A stretch of DNA of 64,000 nt, taken from assembly GCF_004137345.1 (NCBI RefSeq), contig NZ_SDWV01000009.1:1-64000 (forward strand). Reading direction: 5' to 3'. Within the stretch, counting starts at the first letter, position 1; each line of letters begins with the position of its first letter. The notes under the pieces are model-generated. The model worked only from the letters and a program-made list of their open reading frames with translations, had not been told where the DNA came from and did no database searches. The DNA is from Nocardioides zhouii. Its GTDB lineage: Bacteria > Actinomycetota > Actinomycetes > Propionibacteriales > Nocardioidaceae. Below, in pieces: positions 54,501 to 63,036 of this stretch. The position numbers and the translations under genes are program-made.

Positions 54501-56774
54501 GTGCCCCGCTCGTCCTCGTTCCGCGCTGCCCTGGCGGGGCTCCTGATGCTCGGACTGGCGTCACTGGGCGCGTCGGCACCGGCCGGCGCCGCCGCCGCGG
54601 TGGACGGCGACCCGCTCGTCGTGCACATCGATACCATCACCCCGGTGCTGCCGCGCACCGGCAACGTCGAGATCACCGGGACCGTCACCAACGTCAGCGA
54701 GGACACGTACACCCGCGTCAACCTGCATGCCTTCTCCTCGGCGAACCCGATCCTCGACTCGGGCCAGCTCATCGAGTCCGCGGCCAGCGAGCCGGGCGCG
54801 GACGTCGGACCGCGGGTGACCGTGCCGGACACCTTCTACACCGTCGACGAGCTGGCTCCCGGACAGACGGCGTACTTCGCCGACTCCGTGCCGGTCGACC
54901 TCCTCGAGATGGACCCCACGGCGGAGGGCGTCTACTGGATCGGCGTCCACGCCCTGGGCGACGGCGCGGTCCCGCGCGACGCGTTCGCCGACGGCCGGGC
55001 GCGCACCTTCATCCCCGCCCGACCGAGCCGCGACGCCGCGCAGGAGGCCTCGGTCATCCTGTCGATCCGCGGCCGCGTGTGGTTCACCGGCGAGGGGAAG
55101 ATCAGCGGCCTCGAGCGGTGGGAGCGCCGGCTCGCGGAGGGCGGCAGCCTCGACGGCGTGCTCGACATGGCCGACTCCGCCGACGGCACGCCGTACAGCT
55201 GGCTGGTCGACCCGGCCGTGCTGATCGCGCTGAGGCGGCTCGAGCTCGGCAACCCGGTGCGCAGCATCGCGCCCGACCCGAACGTGCCGGGCCAGGAGCC
55301 CAGCCCCACCGAGACACCCTCGCCGGAGGCCACGGAGGGATCGACCCCGACGCCGGAGGCCGACGACACGCTCACGCCACCTCCGCCGGCGTCCGCCCCG
55401 GAGCCGACAGCGCAGGAGCAGACCCTGGCCAACGCCGCCGCGCTGTGGTTCCAGCGGTTCCGTGAGCTGGTGGGCGAGCAGCCGGTGCTCACCCTCCCCT
55501 TCGGCGACCTCGACGTGTCGGCTGCCGTCCGCAACGACCGCACCCGCTACGAGCAGGCGGTCGCCCGCAGCGCGGAGGTGATGGCCGACCGGGACCTTCC
55601 GTCGGTCCCCGCCGTCGCGCCGAGCAGCGGCCTCCTGAGCCCCGAGGCGATCGAGTACACCGCGCCCGGGACGGTGATCCTGGTCGGCGACAGCGCGTTC
55701 GACCTGCCGCCCACCACCCCGAACTCCGTGGTCAAGATGCTGGGTCACAAGCTCCTCGTCACCAGCACCGCGACCCAGTCGGGCGGCCCCGGGCCCACTG
55801 CGGCCAACGACCCGCTCGCCCTGCGCCAGCGGCTCCTCAGCGAGGCGGCGCTCCGCTCGCTCAACGGCGACACCGCGCCCCTGGTCGTCACCGTGCCGAC
55901 CGTGTGGCGCGGGGAGGACGCCGAGGCCTTCTTCGACGAGCTGGACCAGCCGTGGCTCGACATCGTGCCGGCCGAGGAGGTCGCCGCTCGCGGCGCTGTC
56001 GGCCTGCCGTCCTCGAGCCTCAACTACGCCGACGAGAAGTCCGAGCTCGACGCGGGCAGCTTCACGGCCGCCACGCGGGCGACCAATGCGGCCAAGCTGC
56101 TCGAGCAGGTCCTCTACTTCCGGACGACCATCGAGGCCCAGGTCCGTGACGAGGCGCTGGTGACGTTGTCCGAGCAGCACCGCGTACGTCCCCGGCAGGC
56201 AGTCGGTGCCGCCTCGCGCACCGAGCAGGCGATGGTCGACGACCTCGGCAGCATCGAGATCGAGGTGCCCAAGGCGGTCACCCTCTTCAGCGCGTCGGGC
56301 AAGCTCGGCGCGACGCTGGTCAACAACCTCGACCAGCCGGTCACCGTGCTCGTCCGGCCCACGACCGACGGCCAGCTGACCCTGAGCGACGTCGGCGAGA
56401 AGACGCTGGGCCCCGGTGCCCGCACCGTGCTGCGCTACGAGGCCACCACCGACCAGCTCGGCGTGCACAACGTCCGGCTCGCGGTCACGTCGGTCGAGGG
56501 CGCGCCCCTCGGCTCCTCCGACGAGCTGCCGATCCGCGCGGCCCGGGTCAGCGCCCTGGTGTACGTGGCCATGGCCGTCGGCGCGCTCGTGCTCTTCGGG
56601 ATGATCGGCTACCGCCTGCCCGGCCAGGTCCGGGCCCGTCGCGCGGAGCTGGCGGCCGCGGCCCGTGGCGAGGACGTCGAGGCGGACGCCACGCCCGCCG
56701 AGGAGTCCGATGTCCCCACCGAGAGCCGGCGGGAGCCGCCGTCCGGGGCGCCCCTCGTCCCGGAGCGACCATGA
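54501..56774 (+). CDS. DUF6049 family exported membrane protein
   Basis: 757 residues. The signal peptide (LAGLLMLGLASLGASAPAGA) leads to a large outer region with a CARDB-like beta domain and a low-complexity insert (TPSPEATEGSTPTPEAD). A single C-terminal helix (ALVYVAMAVGALVLFGMIG) and a charged cytosolic tail end it. This is the Rv3909-type protein always found upstream of murJ. Its function is not known; a role in cell-wall assembly is likely from context. GTG start. Confidence 0.85.
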   Translation: MPRSSSFRAALAGLLMLGLASLGASAPAGAAAAVDGDPLVVHIDTITPVLPRTGNVEITGTVTNVSEDTYTRVNLHAFSSANPILDSGQLIESAASEPGADVGPRVTVPDTFYTVDELAPGQTAYFADSVPVDLLEMDPTAEGVYWIGVHALGDGAVPRDAFADGRARTFIPARPSRDAAQEASVILSIRGRVWFTGEGKISGLERWERRLAEGGSLDGVLDMADSADGTPYSWLVDPAVLIALRRLELGNPVRSIAPDPNVPGQEPSPTETPSPEATEGSTPTPEADDTLTPPPPASAPEPTAQEQTLANAAALWFQRFRELVGEQPVLTLPFGDLDVSAAVRNDRTRYEQAVARSAEVMADRDLPSVPAVAPSSGLLSPEAIEYTAPGTVILVGDSAFDLPPTTPNSVVKMLGHKLLVTSTATQSGGPGPTAANDPLALRQRLLSEAALRSLNGDTAPLVVTVPTVWRGEDAEAFFDELDQPWLDIVPAEEVAARGAVGLPSSSLNYADEKSELDAGSFTAATRATNAAKLLEQVLYFRTTIEAQVRDEALVTLSEQHRVRPRQAVGAASRTEQAMVDDLGSIEIEVPKAVTLFSASGKLGATLVNNLDQPVTVLVRPTTDGQLTLSDVGEKTLGPGARTVLRYEATTDQLGVHNVRLAVTSVEGAPLGSSDELPIRAARVSALVYVAMAVGALVLFGMIGYRLPGQVRARRAELAAAARGEDVEADATPAEESDVPTESRREPPSGAPLVPERP

Positions 56775-56783
56775 GCACTCCCC

Positions 56784-58421
56784 ATGACTGAGCAGCGGAT
56801 CCTGGCCTCCTCGGCGGTGATGGCCGCCGGCACCGTCTTCTCCCGGGCCTCCGGCTTCATCCGCAGCGCGCTCATCGTGCTGGCGCTCGGGGCGTCACTG
56901 CGCGGCGACCTGTTCACCATCGCGAACACGCTGCCCAACATGGTCTACATCCTGCTGGCCGGCGGCATCTTCAACGCCGTCCTCGTACCGCAGCTGGTGC
57001 GCCGGATCAAGGCCGACCCCGACGGCGGCGACGCGTACGCCAGCCGTGTCATCACGCTCTCGGCGCTCTTCCTCGGCGCCGTCACCGTGCTGCTGGTCGT
57101 GCTCGCTCCCCTGCTGCTGCGCGTCTACCTCGACGGCCGCTACCTGCTGCCCTACCGCGAGACGCAGCTCGAGTCGATCGTCGACCTGACCCGCTGGTGC
57201 CTGCCGCAGGTGTTCTTCTACGGCATGTACGTCCTGGTCGGGCAGGTGCTCAACGCCCGCGGCCGCTTCGGTCCGATGATGTGGGCGCCCATCGCCAACA
57301 ACCTGCTCGCGGTGGCGATGCTCGTCGCCTACCTCGTCGTCTGGGGCCCGGTCGGCGACGGGCGGGCCCGCATCGAGGCGCTCAGCACCAGCCAGGAGGT
57401 GCTGCTCGGCCTGGGCTCGACGCTCGGCATCATCGCCCAGTGCCTGGTGCTGGTGCCGTACCTCCGCGCCTCGGGCTTCACCTACCGCCCCCGCTTCGAC
57501 TTCCGCGATCCCGAGCTGAAGAAGACGCTGTCGCTCGGCATCTGGACCGTGCTGTTCGTGATCGTCACGCAGGCGGCGTACTTCGTCGTGGTGCGGCTCG
57601 CCTCGGGCGGTGCCGCCGACGGCGGTGACGGCACCGGCTACACCGTCTACTCCGGCAGCCTGCTCATCATGATGGTCCCGCACGCCATCGTCACGGTGTC
57701 GCTGGCGACCGCGATCCTGCCGCGCATCTCGACGTACGCCAGCGAGGACCGGCTCGCCGACCTCGGCAGCCTCGTCGGCTCGACCCTGCGTACGGCGCTG
57801 GCGCTGGTGCTGCCGTTCGCGGTGGTCCTGCCGCTCGTCGCCGGCGACGTCGCCGCGGTCGCGTTCGGCTGGGGCAACGCCGACACCGCGGCCACCTTCG
57901 CGCCCACCCTGGCGCTCTTCGGTCCGGCGCTGGTCTTCTTCACCGTCCACTACTTCATGCTGCGCGGCTTCTACGCGATGGAGATGACGCGGCTCGTCTT
58001 CCTCATCCAGGTCGCCGTCTCGCTGACCAACGTCGCGGTGGCCCTCGCCCTGGTGCCCTCGCGGCCGCCGGAGGAGACGGCCCCGATGCTCGTGGTCGCC
58101 TATCTGTCGTCGTACGCCGTCGGCGCGGTCGTGAGCCTCGTGCTCCTGCGGCGCACCGTCGGCGGGCTGCAGCTCCCGCAGCTGCTCAGGTTCCTCGTCC
58201 GGATGGCCCTCGTGCTCGCCGCCGCCGGTGCCGCCACCTGGCTGGTGGAGTGGTCGCTCGCCGGGCTCGGCGACCGCCCCGGGCCGCTGGTCGCCCTGTT
58301 CCGCGGGGGGCTCAGCGGGCTGGCCGGGGCGATCGTCCTGCTCATCGGCGCCCGCCTGCTGCGGATCCGGGAGGTCACCAGCGTGGTCGACACCGTCGCG
58401 GCGCGAGTGCGGAGGGGCTGA
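56784..58421 (+). CDS. murJ: Lipid II flippase MurJ
   Basis: 545 residues, a 14-helix MviN/MurJ transporter. It has SAVMAAGTVFSRASGFIRSAL, FTIANTLPNMVYILLAGGIFNAVLVPQL, YGMYVLVGQVLNARGRFGPMMW and LRGFYAMEMTRLVF (all in pieces). It moves lipid II across the membrane. In mycobacteria MurJ is fused to the pseudokinase encoded here by the next separate gene. It begins 9 bases after the DUF6049 stop. Confidence 0.95.
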   Translation: MTEQRILASSAVMAAGTVFSRASGFIRSALIVLALGASLRGDLFTIANTLPNMVYILLAGGIFNAVLVPQLVRRIKADPDGGDAYASRVITLSALFLGAVTVLLVVLAPLLLRVYLDGRYLLPYRETQLESIVDLTRWCLPQVFFYGMYVLVGQVLNARGRFGPMMWAPIANNLLAVAMLVAYLVVWGPVGDGRARIEALSTSQEVLLGLGSTLGIIAQCLVLVPYLRASGFTYRPRFDFRDPELKKTLSLGIWTVLFVIVTQAAYFVVVRLASGGAADGGDGTGYTVYSGSLLIMMVPHAIVTVSLATAILPRISTYASEDRLADLGSLVGSTLRTALALVLPFAVVLPLVAGDVAAVAFGWGNADTAATFAPTLALFGPALVFFTVHYFMLRGFYAMEMTRLVFLIQVAVSLTNVAVALALVPSRPPEETAPMLVVAYLSSYAVGAVVSLVLLRRTVGGLQLPQLLRFLVRMALVLAAAGAATWLVEWSLAGLGDRPGPLVALFRGGLSGLAGAIVLLIGARLLRIREVTSVVDTVAARVRRG

Positions 58422-58511
58422 CAGTCCTTAGAGTGGCGTCTGGGTCACGGCGGGGTCGAAGCACGCCGCGGACACATTCTCGACCGGCAGCCGGGGGAAG
58501 CGAGGTGAGCG

Positions 58512-60446
58512 ATGCCGACATCCATGCAGGCGGGTGACGTGCTCGCCGAGCGCTACCGGCTCGACGACCTCCTGGCCGAGAACGGCACCGGTCGCTTCTG
58601 GCGCGCCCACGACCTCGTGCTCCACCGGGCCGTGTCGGTGCACCTCCTCCCGGCCGACGACGACCGGGCACCCGCGGTCCTCGAGGCCGCCCGGGGTGCC
58701 GGACCGGTCATCGACCGCCGGCTCCTCCGGGTGCTGGACGCCGAGTCCGCCGACGGGCGCTGCTACGTCGTCAACGAGTGGGGCCAGGGCGACTCCCTCG
58801 ACATCCTCGTCGCGCGCGAGGGCCCGCTGGCGCCGCGTCGCGCCGCCTGGCTGGTCGGTGAGGTGGCCGACACGCTGGCCGAGGCCCACGCCGCCGGGCT
58901 CGCCCACGGGCACCTCGTCCCGGAGAACGTCCTGATCGACCAGCACGGCCAGGTGCGCATCATCGGCTTCGGCGTGGACGCCGCCCTGCGCGGACTTCCC
59001 CCGGGTCGGGTCGGCGTCGACGAGATCGACCTTGCCGGCCTGCTCTACTGCGCCCTCACCGGCAAGTGGGCCGGCGCGTCCGAGTCCGCCGTGCCGCCCG
59101 CGCCCGAGGTGCACGGCGAGGTGCTCCGCCCGCGCCGGGTCCGCGCCGGCATCCCCCGGATGCTCGACGCCCTCTGCGACCAGGTCCTCAACCCCCAGCA
59201 CGCCCCCGGCGGCGCCTCGGACTTCACCGCCGTCGGCATCCGTGACCTCCTCCACGACTTCATCGGCGACCTGACCGGCACGCACGTCCCGGTCCAGGGC
59301 CCTCGCGAGCCCTCCGCGCCCGCCCCGACGGCGTACCCCACCGTGACTGTGCCGGTCGTCCCGGTCCCGGTCGCCGACCCGGTCGACGACACCCCCGACG
59401 ACGTCGAGCCCGAGCCCACCCCCGAGCCGGCGCCGCCGGTCGACCCGCCGGTCCCGCTCGACGAGCCTGCGACCGGGGCGGTCGACCTGCCCACCCAGGC
59501 CGGCATGCCCGTCTTCCACGACGACGACGAGGTCGACTGGCTGCGGGCGCGTGCCGAGCGGCCCGAGCCCCCGCCGCCGCTGGAGGAGCTCCCGCCGAAG
59601 CCGCTCTTCGCCCCCGACCCGCCGGACGGCGAGCCCGTACGCCGCCCGCGTCCCGGCAGCCGCGCCGCGACGGCCAACCCCGACTACTGGCCCTGGGAGG
59701 TCTCCCAGGACTCGTCCCGCGACTCCTCCCGGGACTCCGGGGTCCGCCCGGTCGGTCGCGACACCGGCTCGTGGAGCTCGGGAGCCTGGTCGGAGAACCG
59801 GTGGGGCGCCGACGATGGTCAGGACGACACCGGCGACCAGGTGCCCGGCCGCAGCTGGATCCGGCTGGCGATGATCGTGGGCATCTGCGTGCTGGTGATG
59901 GTGGCGGCGGTCGCGGCCTACCAGCTCGGCCTGCCGGTCACGACCGACTCGGACGACGAGCCGACCACCTCGTCCTCGCCGAGCCCGACCGTGGCCGAGC
60001 CCACGCCCTTCACCGACCTGGTCGCCGACGACTTCGACCCGCAGGGCTCCGTGCCGCGCGAGGAGAACCCCGACTCGGTGCCCAACGTCGTCGACGGCGA
60101 CCCCGCCACGTCGTGGAGCACCTCGACCTATCAGCAGAACTTCGGCCCCGCCGGCCTCAAGACCGGGGTCGGCCTCGTCATCGACCTCGGTGCCACCAAG
60201 GGCGTGCGCCAGGTCGTCGTGATCATCGACGGTGGCGAGACGGCGCTGGCGGCGTACGTCACCTCGACCGCGCCGACGGGTGTCGCCGGCCTCAGCCCCG
60301 TCGGCACCGCGTCCGGCACCGGCGAGGTCACGATCAGCCTCGACGAGGCCGTCTCGGGTCAGTTCGTCACGGTCTGGCTCACCCTGCTGCCACAGGTCGA
60401 CGACGGCTTCCGCGGCACCATCGCCGAGGTGCAGGTGCTCGGATGA
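58512..60446 (+). CDS. MurJ-associated pseudokinase with membrane anchor and discoidin-like outer domain
   Basis: 644 residues. The kinase-like domain lacks key residues: AHGHLVPENVLI replaces HRDLKPEN, IIGFG replaces DFG, and VSVHLL lacks the ATP lysine. It cannot be an active kinase. A Pro/Glu-rich segment leads to one helix (MIVGICVLVMVAAVAAYQLG). The outer C-terminal domain (FDPQGSVPREENPDSVPN, then DGDPATSWSTSTY) is F5/8-type C-like. In mycobacteria the same pair of domains is fused to MviN and binds FhaA when phosphorylated. It is coupled to sigM by ATGA. Confidence 0.88.
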   Translation: MPTSMQAGDVLAERYRLDDLLAENGTGRFWRAHDLVLHRAVSVHLLPADDDRAPAVLEAARGAGPVIDRRLLRVLDAESADGRCYVVNEWGQGDSLDILVAREGPLAPRRAAWLVGEVADTLAEAHAAGLAHGHLVPENVLIDQHGQVRIIGFGVDAALRGLPPGRVGVDEIDLAGLLYCALTGKWAGASESAVPPAPEVHGEVLRPRRVRAGIPRMLDALCDQVLNPQHAPGGASDFTAVGIRDLLHDFIGDLTGTHVPVQGPREPSAPAPTAYPTVTVPVVPVPVADPVDDTPDDVEPEPTPEPAPPVDPPVPLDEPATGAVDLPTQAGMPVFHDDDEVDWLRARAERPEPPPPLEELPPKPLFAPDPPDGEPVRRPRPGSRAATANPDYWPWEVSQDSSRDSSRDSGVRPVGRDTGSWSSGAWSENRWGADDGQDDTGDQVPGRSWIRLAMIVGICVLVMVAAVAAYQLGLPVTTDSDDEPTTSSSPSPTVAEPTPFTDLVADDFDPQGSVPREENPDSVPNVVDGDPATSWSTSTYQQNFGPAGLKTGVGLVIDLGATKGVRQVVVIIDGGETALAAYVTSTAPTGVAGLSPVGTASGTGEVTISLDEAVSGQFVTVWLTLLPQVDDGFRGTIAEVQVLG

Positions 60447-61126
60447 ATACCCCACGGCGGACAGTCGCGGTGACGGACGAGCCCTCCGACCGGGAGCTCC
60501 TCCAGGCGCACGTCGACGGCGACGCCGACGCGTTCGGGGTGCTGTTCGCGCGCCATCGCGACCGGCTCTGGGCGGTGGCGCTGCGCACGATGGGCAACCC
60601 CGAGGACGCCGCCGACGGGCTGCAGGACGGGATGATCGCGGCCTTCCGCCGCGCCGGGTCCTTCCGTGGCGAGGCGGCCGTGACCACCTGGCTGCACCGC
60701 GTCGTGGTCAACGCCTGCCTCGACCGGCTCCGGTCCGCGAAGATCCGGCGCTTCGAGGCCCTGCCCGACGACGTCGAGGACCGCGGCACGCTCGTCGCGA
60801 CCGCGCAGCACGACGACCAGCCCGAGGCGGCCGCCGAGGAGGCCGAGCGGCGGAGGCGGGTGCTCGACGCGCTCGCCACGCTGCCGGCCGACCAGCGCGC
60901 GGCGCTCGTCCTGGTCGACATGGAGGGCTACCCCGTCGCCGAGGTGGCGGTGATGCTGGACTGCGCGGAGGGCACGGTGAAGTCGCGCTGCTCGCGGGGT
61001 CGCGTCAAGCTGGCCGGGCTCCTGGCCGACCTCCACCGCCCGGTCGGTGACGTCCCTCACGGGAACCCTCCCCCGGACGGTCCCGTCCAACCCACCGTGC
61101 GACCCCGCGGCCCGCCCGCGTCCTGA
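60443..61126 (+). CDS. sigM: ECF sigma factor SigM-like
   Basis: 227 residues. Region 2 is FGVLFARHRDRLWAVALRTMGN, then EDAADGLQDGMIAAFRRAGSFRG; region 4 is LPADQRAALVLVDMEGYPVAEVA, then CAEGTVKSRCSRGRVKLAGLL. It overlaps the pseudokinase stop by 4 bases. The order murJ-(pseudokinase)-sigM-anti-sigma-trxB equals that of M. tuberculosis. A Pro-rich tail follows region 4. It likely responds to cell-envelope or redox stress. Confidence 0.9.
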   Translation: MNTPRRTVAVTDEPSDRELLQAHVDGDADAFGVLFARHRDRLWAVALRTMGNPEDAADGLQDGMIAAFRRAGSFRGEAAVTTWLHRVVVNACLDRLRSAKIRRFEALPDDVEDRGTLVATAQHDDQPEAAAEEAERRRRVLDALATLPADQRAALVLVDMEGYPVAEVAVMLDCAEGTVKSRCSRGRVKLAGLLADLHRPVGDVPHGNPPPDGPVQPTVRPRGPPAS

Positions 61127-61189
61127 TGTCCGCCGCCCGCCCCCGACCCTTCCACCCGCGCCGCAGCCACCCGAGAAGGAGGTGACCCG

Positions 61190-61900
61190 ATGACCGAACC
61201 CACTGGCCTGCCGCCCGAGCAGGAGGCCGTACGCCGCCTGCTCGCGGACGCCCGCCACGACGGTGCGACTCCGCCCGAGGTCGTCGCCCGCCTCGACGAG
61301 ACCCTCGCCTCCCTGGTGGCCGAGCGACGCGAGGCCCGCACCCCCGGTGCGCCCGTCGTCGACCTCGGCGCCCGCCGTCGCCGCCTCGCCGGGATGGGCC
61401 TGCTGGCCGCGGCCGCGGTCGTCGTCGCCGGGGTGGCGGTCGGCCAGGCGCTGCCCCGGATGCAGGGCAGCAGCGACGCAGGGTCCTCCGCCGACTCGGC
61501 CACGTCGGAGCGTGAGTTCAGCTCGCAGGAGGACTCGGCCGGTAACGATGCCGGCAGCAGCAACCTCGCCGAGGCCCCCCAGGACCCGCAGGCGAAGGAG
61601 ACCTACCTGACCCCCGGCCTGGCGGGCTACCCGAACCTGCTCACCTTCGGCGAGAACCTCGACGACGACCTCGTCGACCTGCGCGCGACCGAGTCCAGCG
61701 CATCCGCCACGGACGAGTCGACCCGGAGCGTGTCGTGCGACCTGCGCGGGATCGGCCCCGGCCGCCGCGTGGCCGCACAGATCGACGGGAGCCTCGGGCT
61801 GGTGGTCTTCCGCCGCAGCGTCGGCGATGCCCAGCAGGTCGACCTCTACGTCTGCGGCGACCCGCAGGCAGTGCGTACGCTCACGCTGCCCGCACCCTGA
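61190..61900 (+). CDS. Membrane-bound anti-sigma factor, RsmA-like
   Basis: 236 residues. The cytosolic N-terminus (about 62 residues) lacks the His-Cys zinc motif. One helix (LAGMGLLAAAAVVVAGVAVG) is followed by an outer domain with two Cys (SVSCDLRG and YVCGDP). By position between sigM and trxB it matches Rv3912 (RsmA), the SigM inhibitor. A very strong AGAAGGAGGTGA site precedes the ATG, suggesting high synthesis relative to SigM. Confidence 0.8.
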   Translation: MTEPTGLPPEQEAVRRLLADARHDGATPPEVVARLDETLASLVAERREARTPGAPVVDLGARRRRLAGMGLLAAAAVVVAGVAVGQALPRMQGSSDAGSSADSATSEREFSSQEDSAGNDAGSSNLAEAPQDPQAKETYLTPGLAGYPNLLTFGENLDDDLVDLRATESSASATDESTRSVSCDLRGIGPGRRVAAQIDGSLGLVVFRRSVGDAQQVDLYVCGDPQAVRTLTLPAP

Positions 61901-61990
61901 GGCGGGAAGAACGCTGGCCTACGATCGGTTGAGGATGTCGTACGCCAGCACCCCCATCAGTGACACCAGCCAGCAGGAGAGTCCCACCCC

Positions 61991-63004
61991 ATGAGCGAGA
62001 CCACCGACCCGCGCAACGTCATCGTCATCGGCTCGGGGCCTTCGGGCTACACCGCTGCCGTGTACGCCGCCCGCGCCGCGCTCGAGCCCCTCGTCTTCGA
62101 GGGGTCGGTGACCGCCGGCGGTGCGCTGATGAACACCACCGAGGTCGAGAACTTCCCCGGCTTCCGCGACGGCATCATGGGCCCCGCCCTGATGGACGAG
62201 ATGCGCGCCCAGGCCGAGCGCTTCGGCGCCGAGCTCATCTCCGACGACATCGTCGAGGTCGACCTCACCGGCGACATCAAGGTGGTCAAGACGGCCACCG
62301 ACACCTACACCGCGCGATCGGTGATCCTCGCGACCGGCTCGGGCTACCGCAAGCTCGGCCTGCCCCGCGAGGAGGAGCTCTCCGGTCGCGGCGTCTCGTG
62401 GTGCGCGACCTGCGACGGCTTCTTCTTCCGCGAGCAGGCCATCGCCGTCGTCGGTGGCGGTGACTCCGCGATCGAGGAGGCCACGTTCCTCACCCGCTTC
62501 GGCTCGAAGGTCTACCTGATCCACCGCCGCGACGAGCTGCGCGCCTCCAAGATCATGCAGGAGCGCGCCTTCGCCGACCCCAAGCTCGAGATGGTGTGGA
62601 ACTCCGAGATCGCCGCCATCAACGGCGCCGAGCGGCTCGAGTCGGTCACCCTGCGCGACACCGTCACCGGCGAGGAGCGCGGCCTCGACGTGACCGGCCT
62701 CTTCATCGCCATCGGCCACGACCCCCGCTCCGAGCTGCTCACCGGCCAGGTCGACCTCGACGACGACGGCTACGTCCTCGTCGACCACCCCTCGACGGCC
62801 ACCAACCTGCCCGGCGTGTTCGCTGCCGGCGACCTCGTCGACCACCACTACCGCCAGGCGATCACCGCCGCCGGCACCGGCTGCGCCGCCGCCCTCGACG
62901 CCGAGCGCTTCATCGCCGCCCTCGACCACGAGGCGTCGACGGCCGGCGAGGCCGCCGCCACCGTTGAGGCGATCAGCGAAGAGGTGCAGACAGCCGGCGC
63001 CTGA
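61991..63004 (+). CDS. trxB: Thioredoxin reductase
   Basis: 337 residues. FAD site [20 protein letters not shown], redox site [15 protein letters not shown] site [15 protein letters not shown], and the C-terminal [23 protein letters not shown] (in pieces). It reduces thioredoxin with NADPH. In most Actinobacteria trxA follows directly; here the next gene is on the opposite strand and codes for a lipase-like protein. Confidence 0.95.
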   Translation: MSETTDPRNVIVIGSGPSGYTAAVYAARAALEPLVFEGSVTAGGALMNTTEVENFPGFRDGIMGPALMDEMRAQAERFGAELISDDIVEVDLTGDIKVVKTATDTYTARSVILATGSGYRKLGLPREEELSGRGVSWCATCDGFFFREQAIAVVGGGDSAIEEATFLTRFGSKVYLIHRRDELRASKIMQERAFADPKLEMVWNSEIAAINGAERLESVTLRDTVTGEERGLDVTGLFIAIGHDPRSELLTGQVDLDDDGYVLVDHPSTATNLPGVFAAGDLVDHHYRQAITAAGTGCAAALDAERFIAALDHEASTAGEAAATVEAISEEVQTAGA

Positions 63005-63036
63005 TGCGCCGCTGACGGCCGCGGCTGAGGTTGCGG

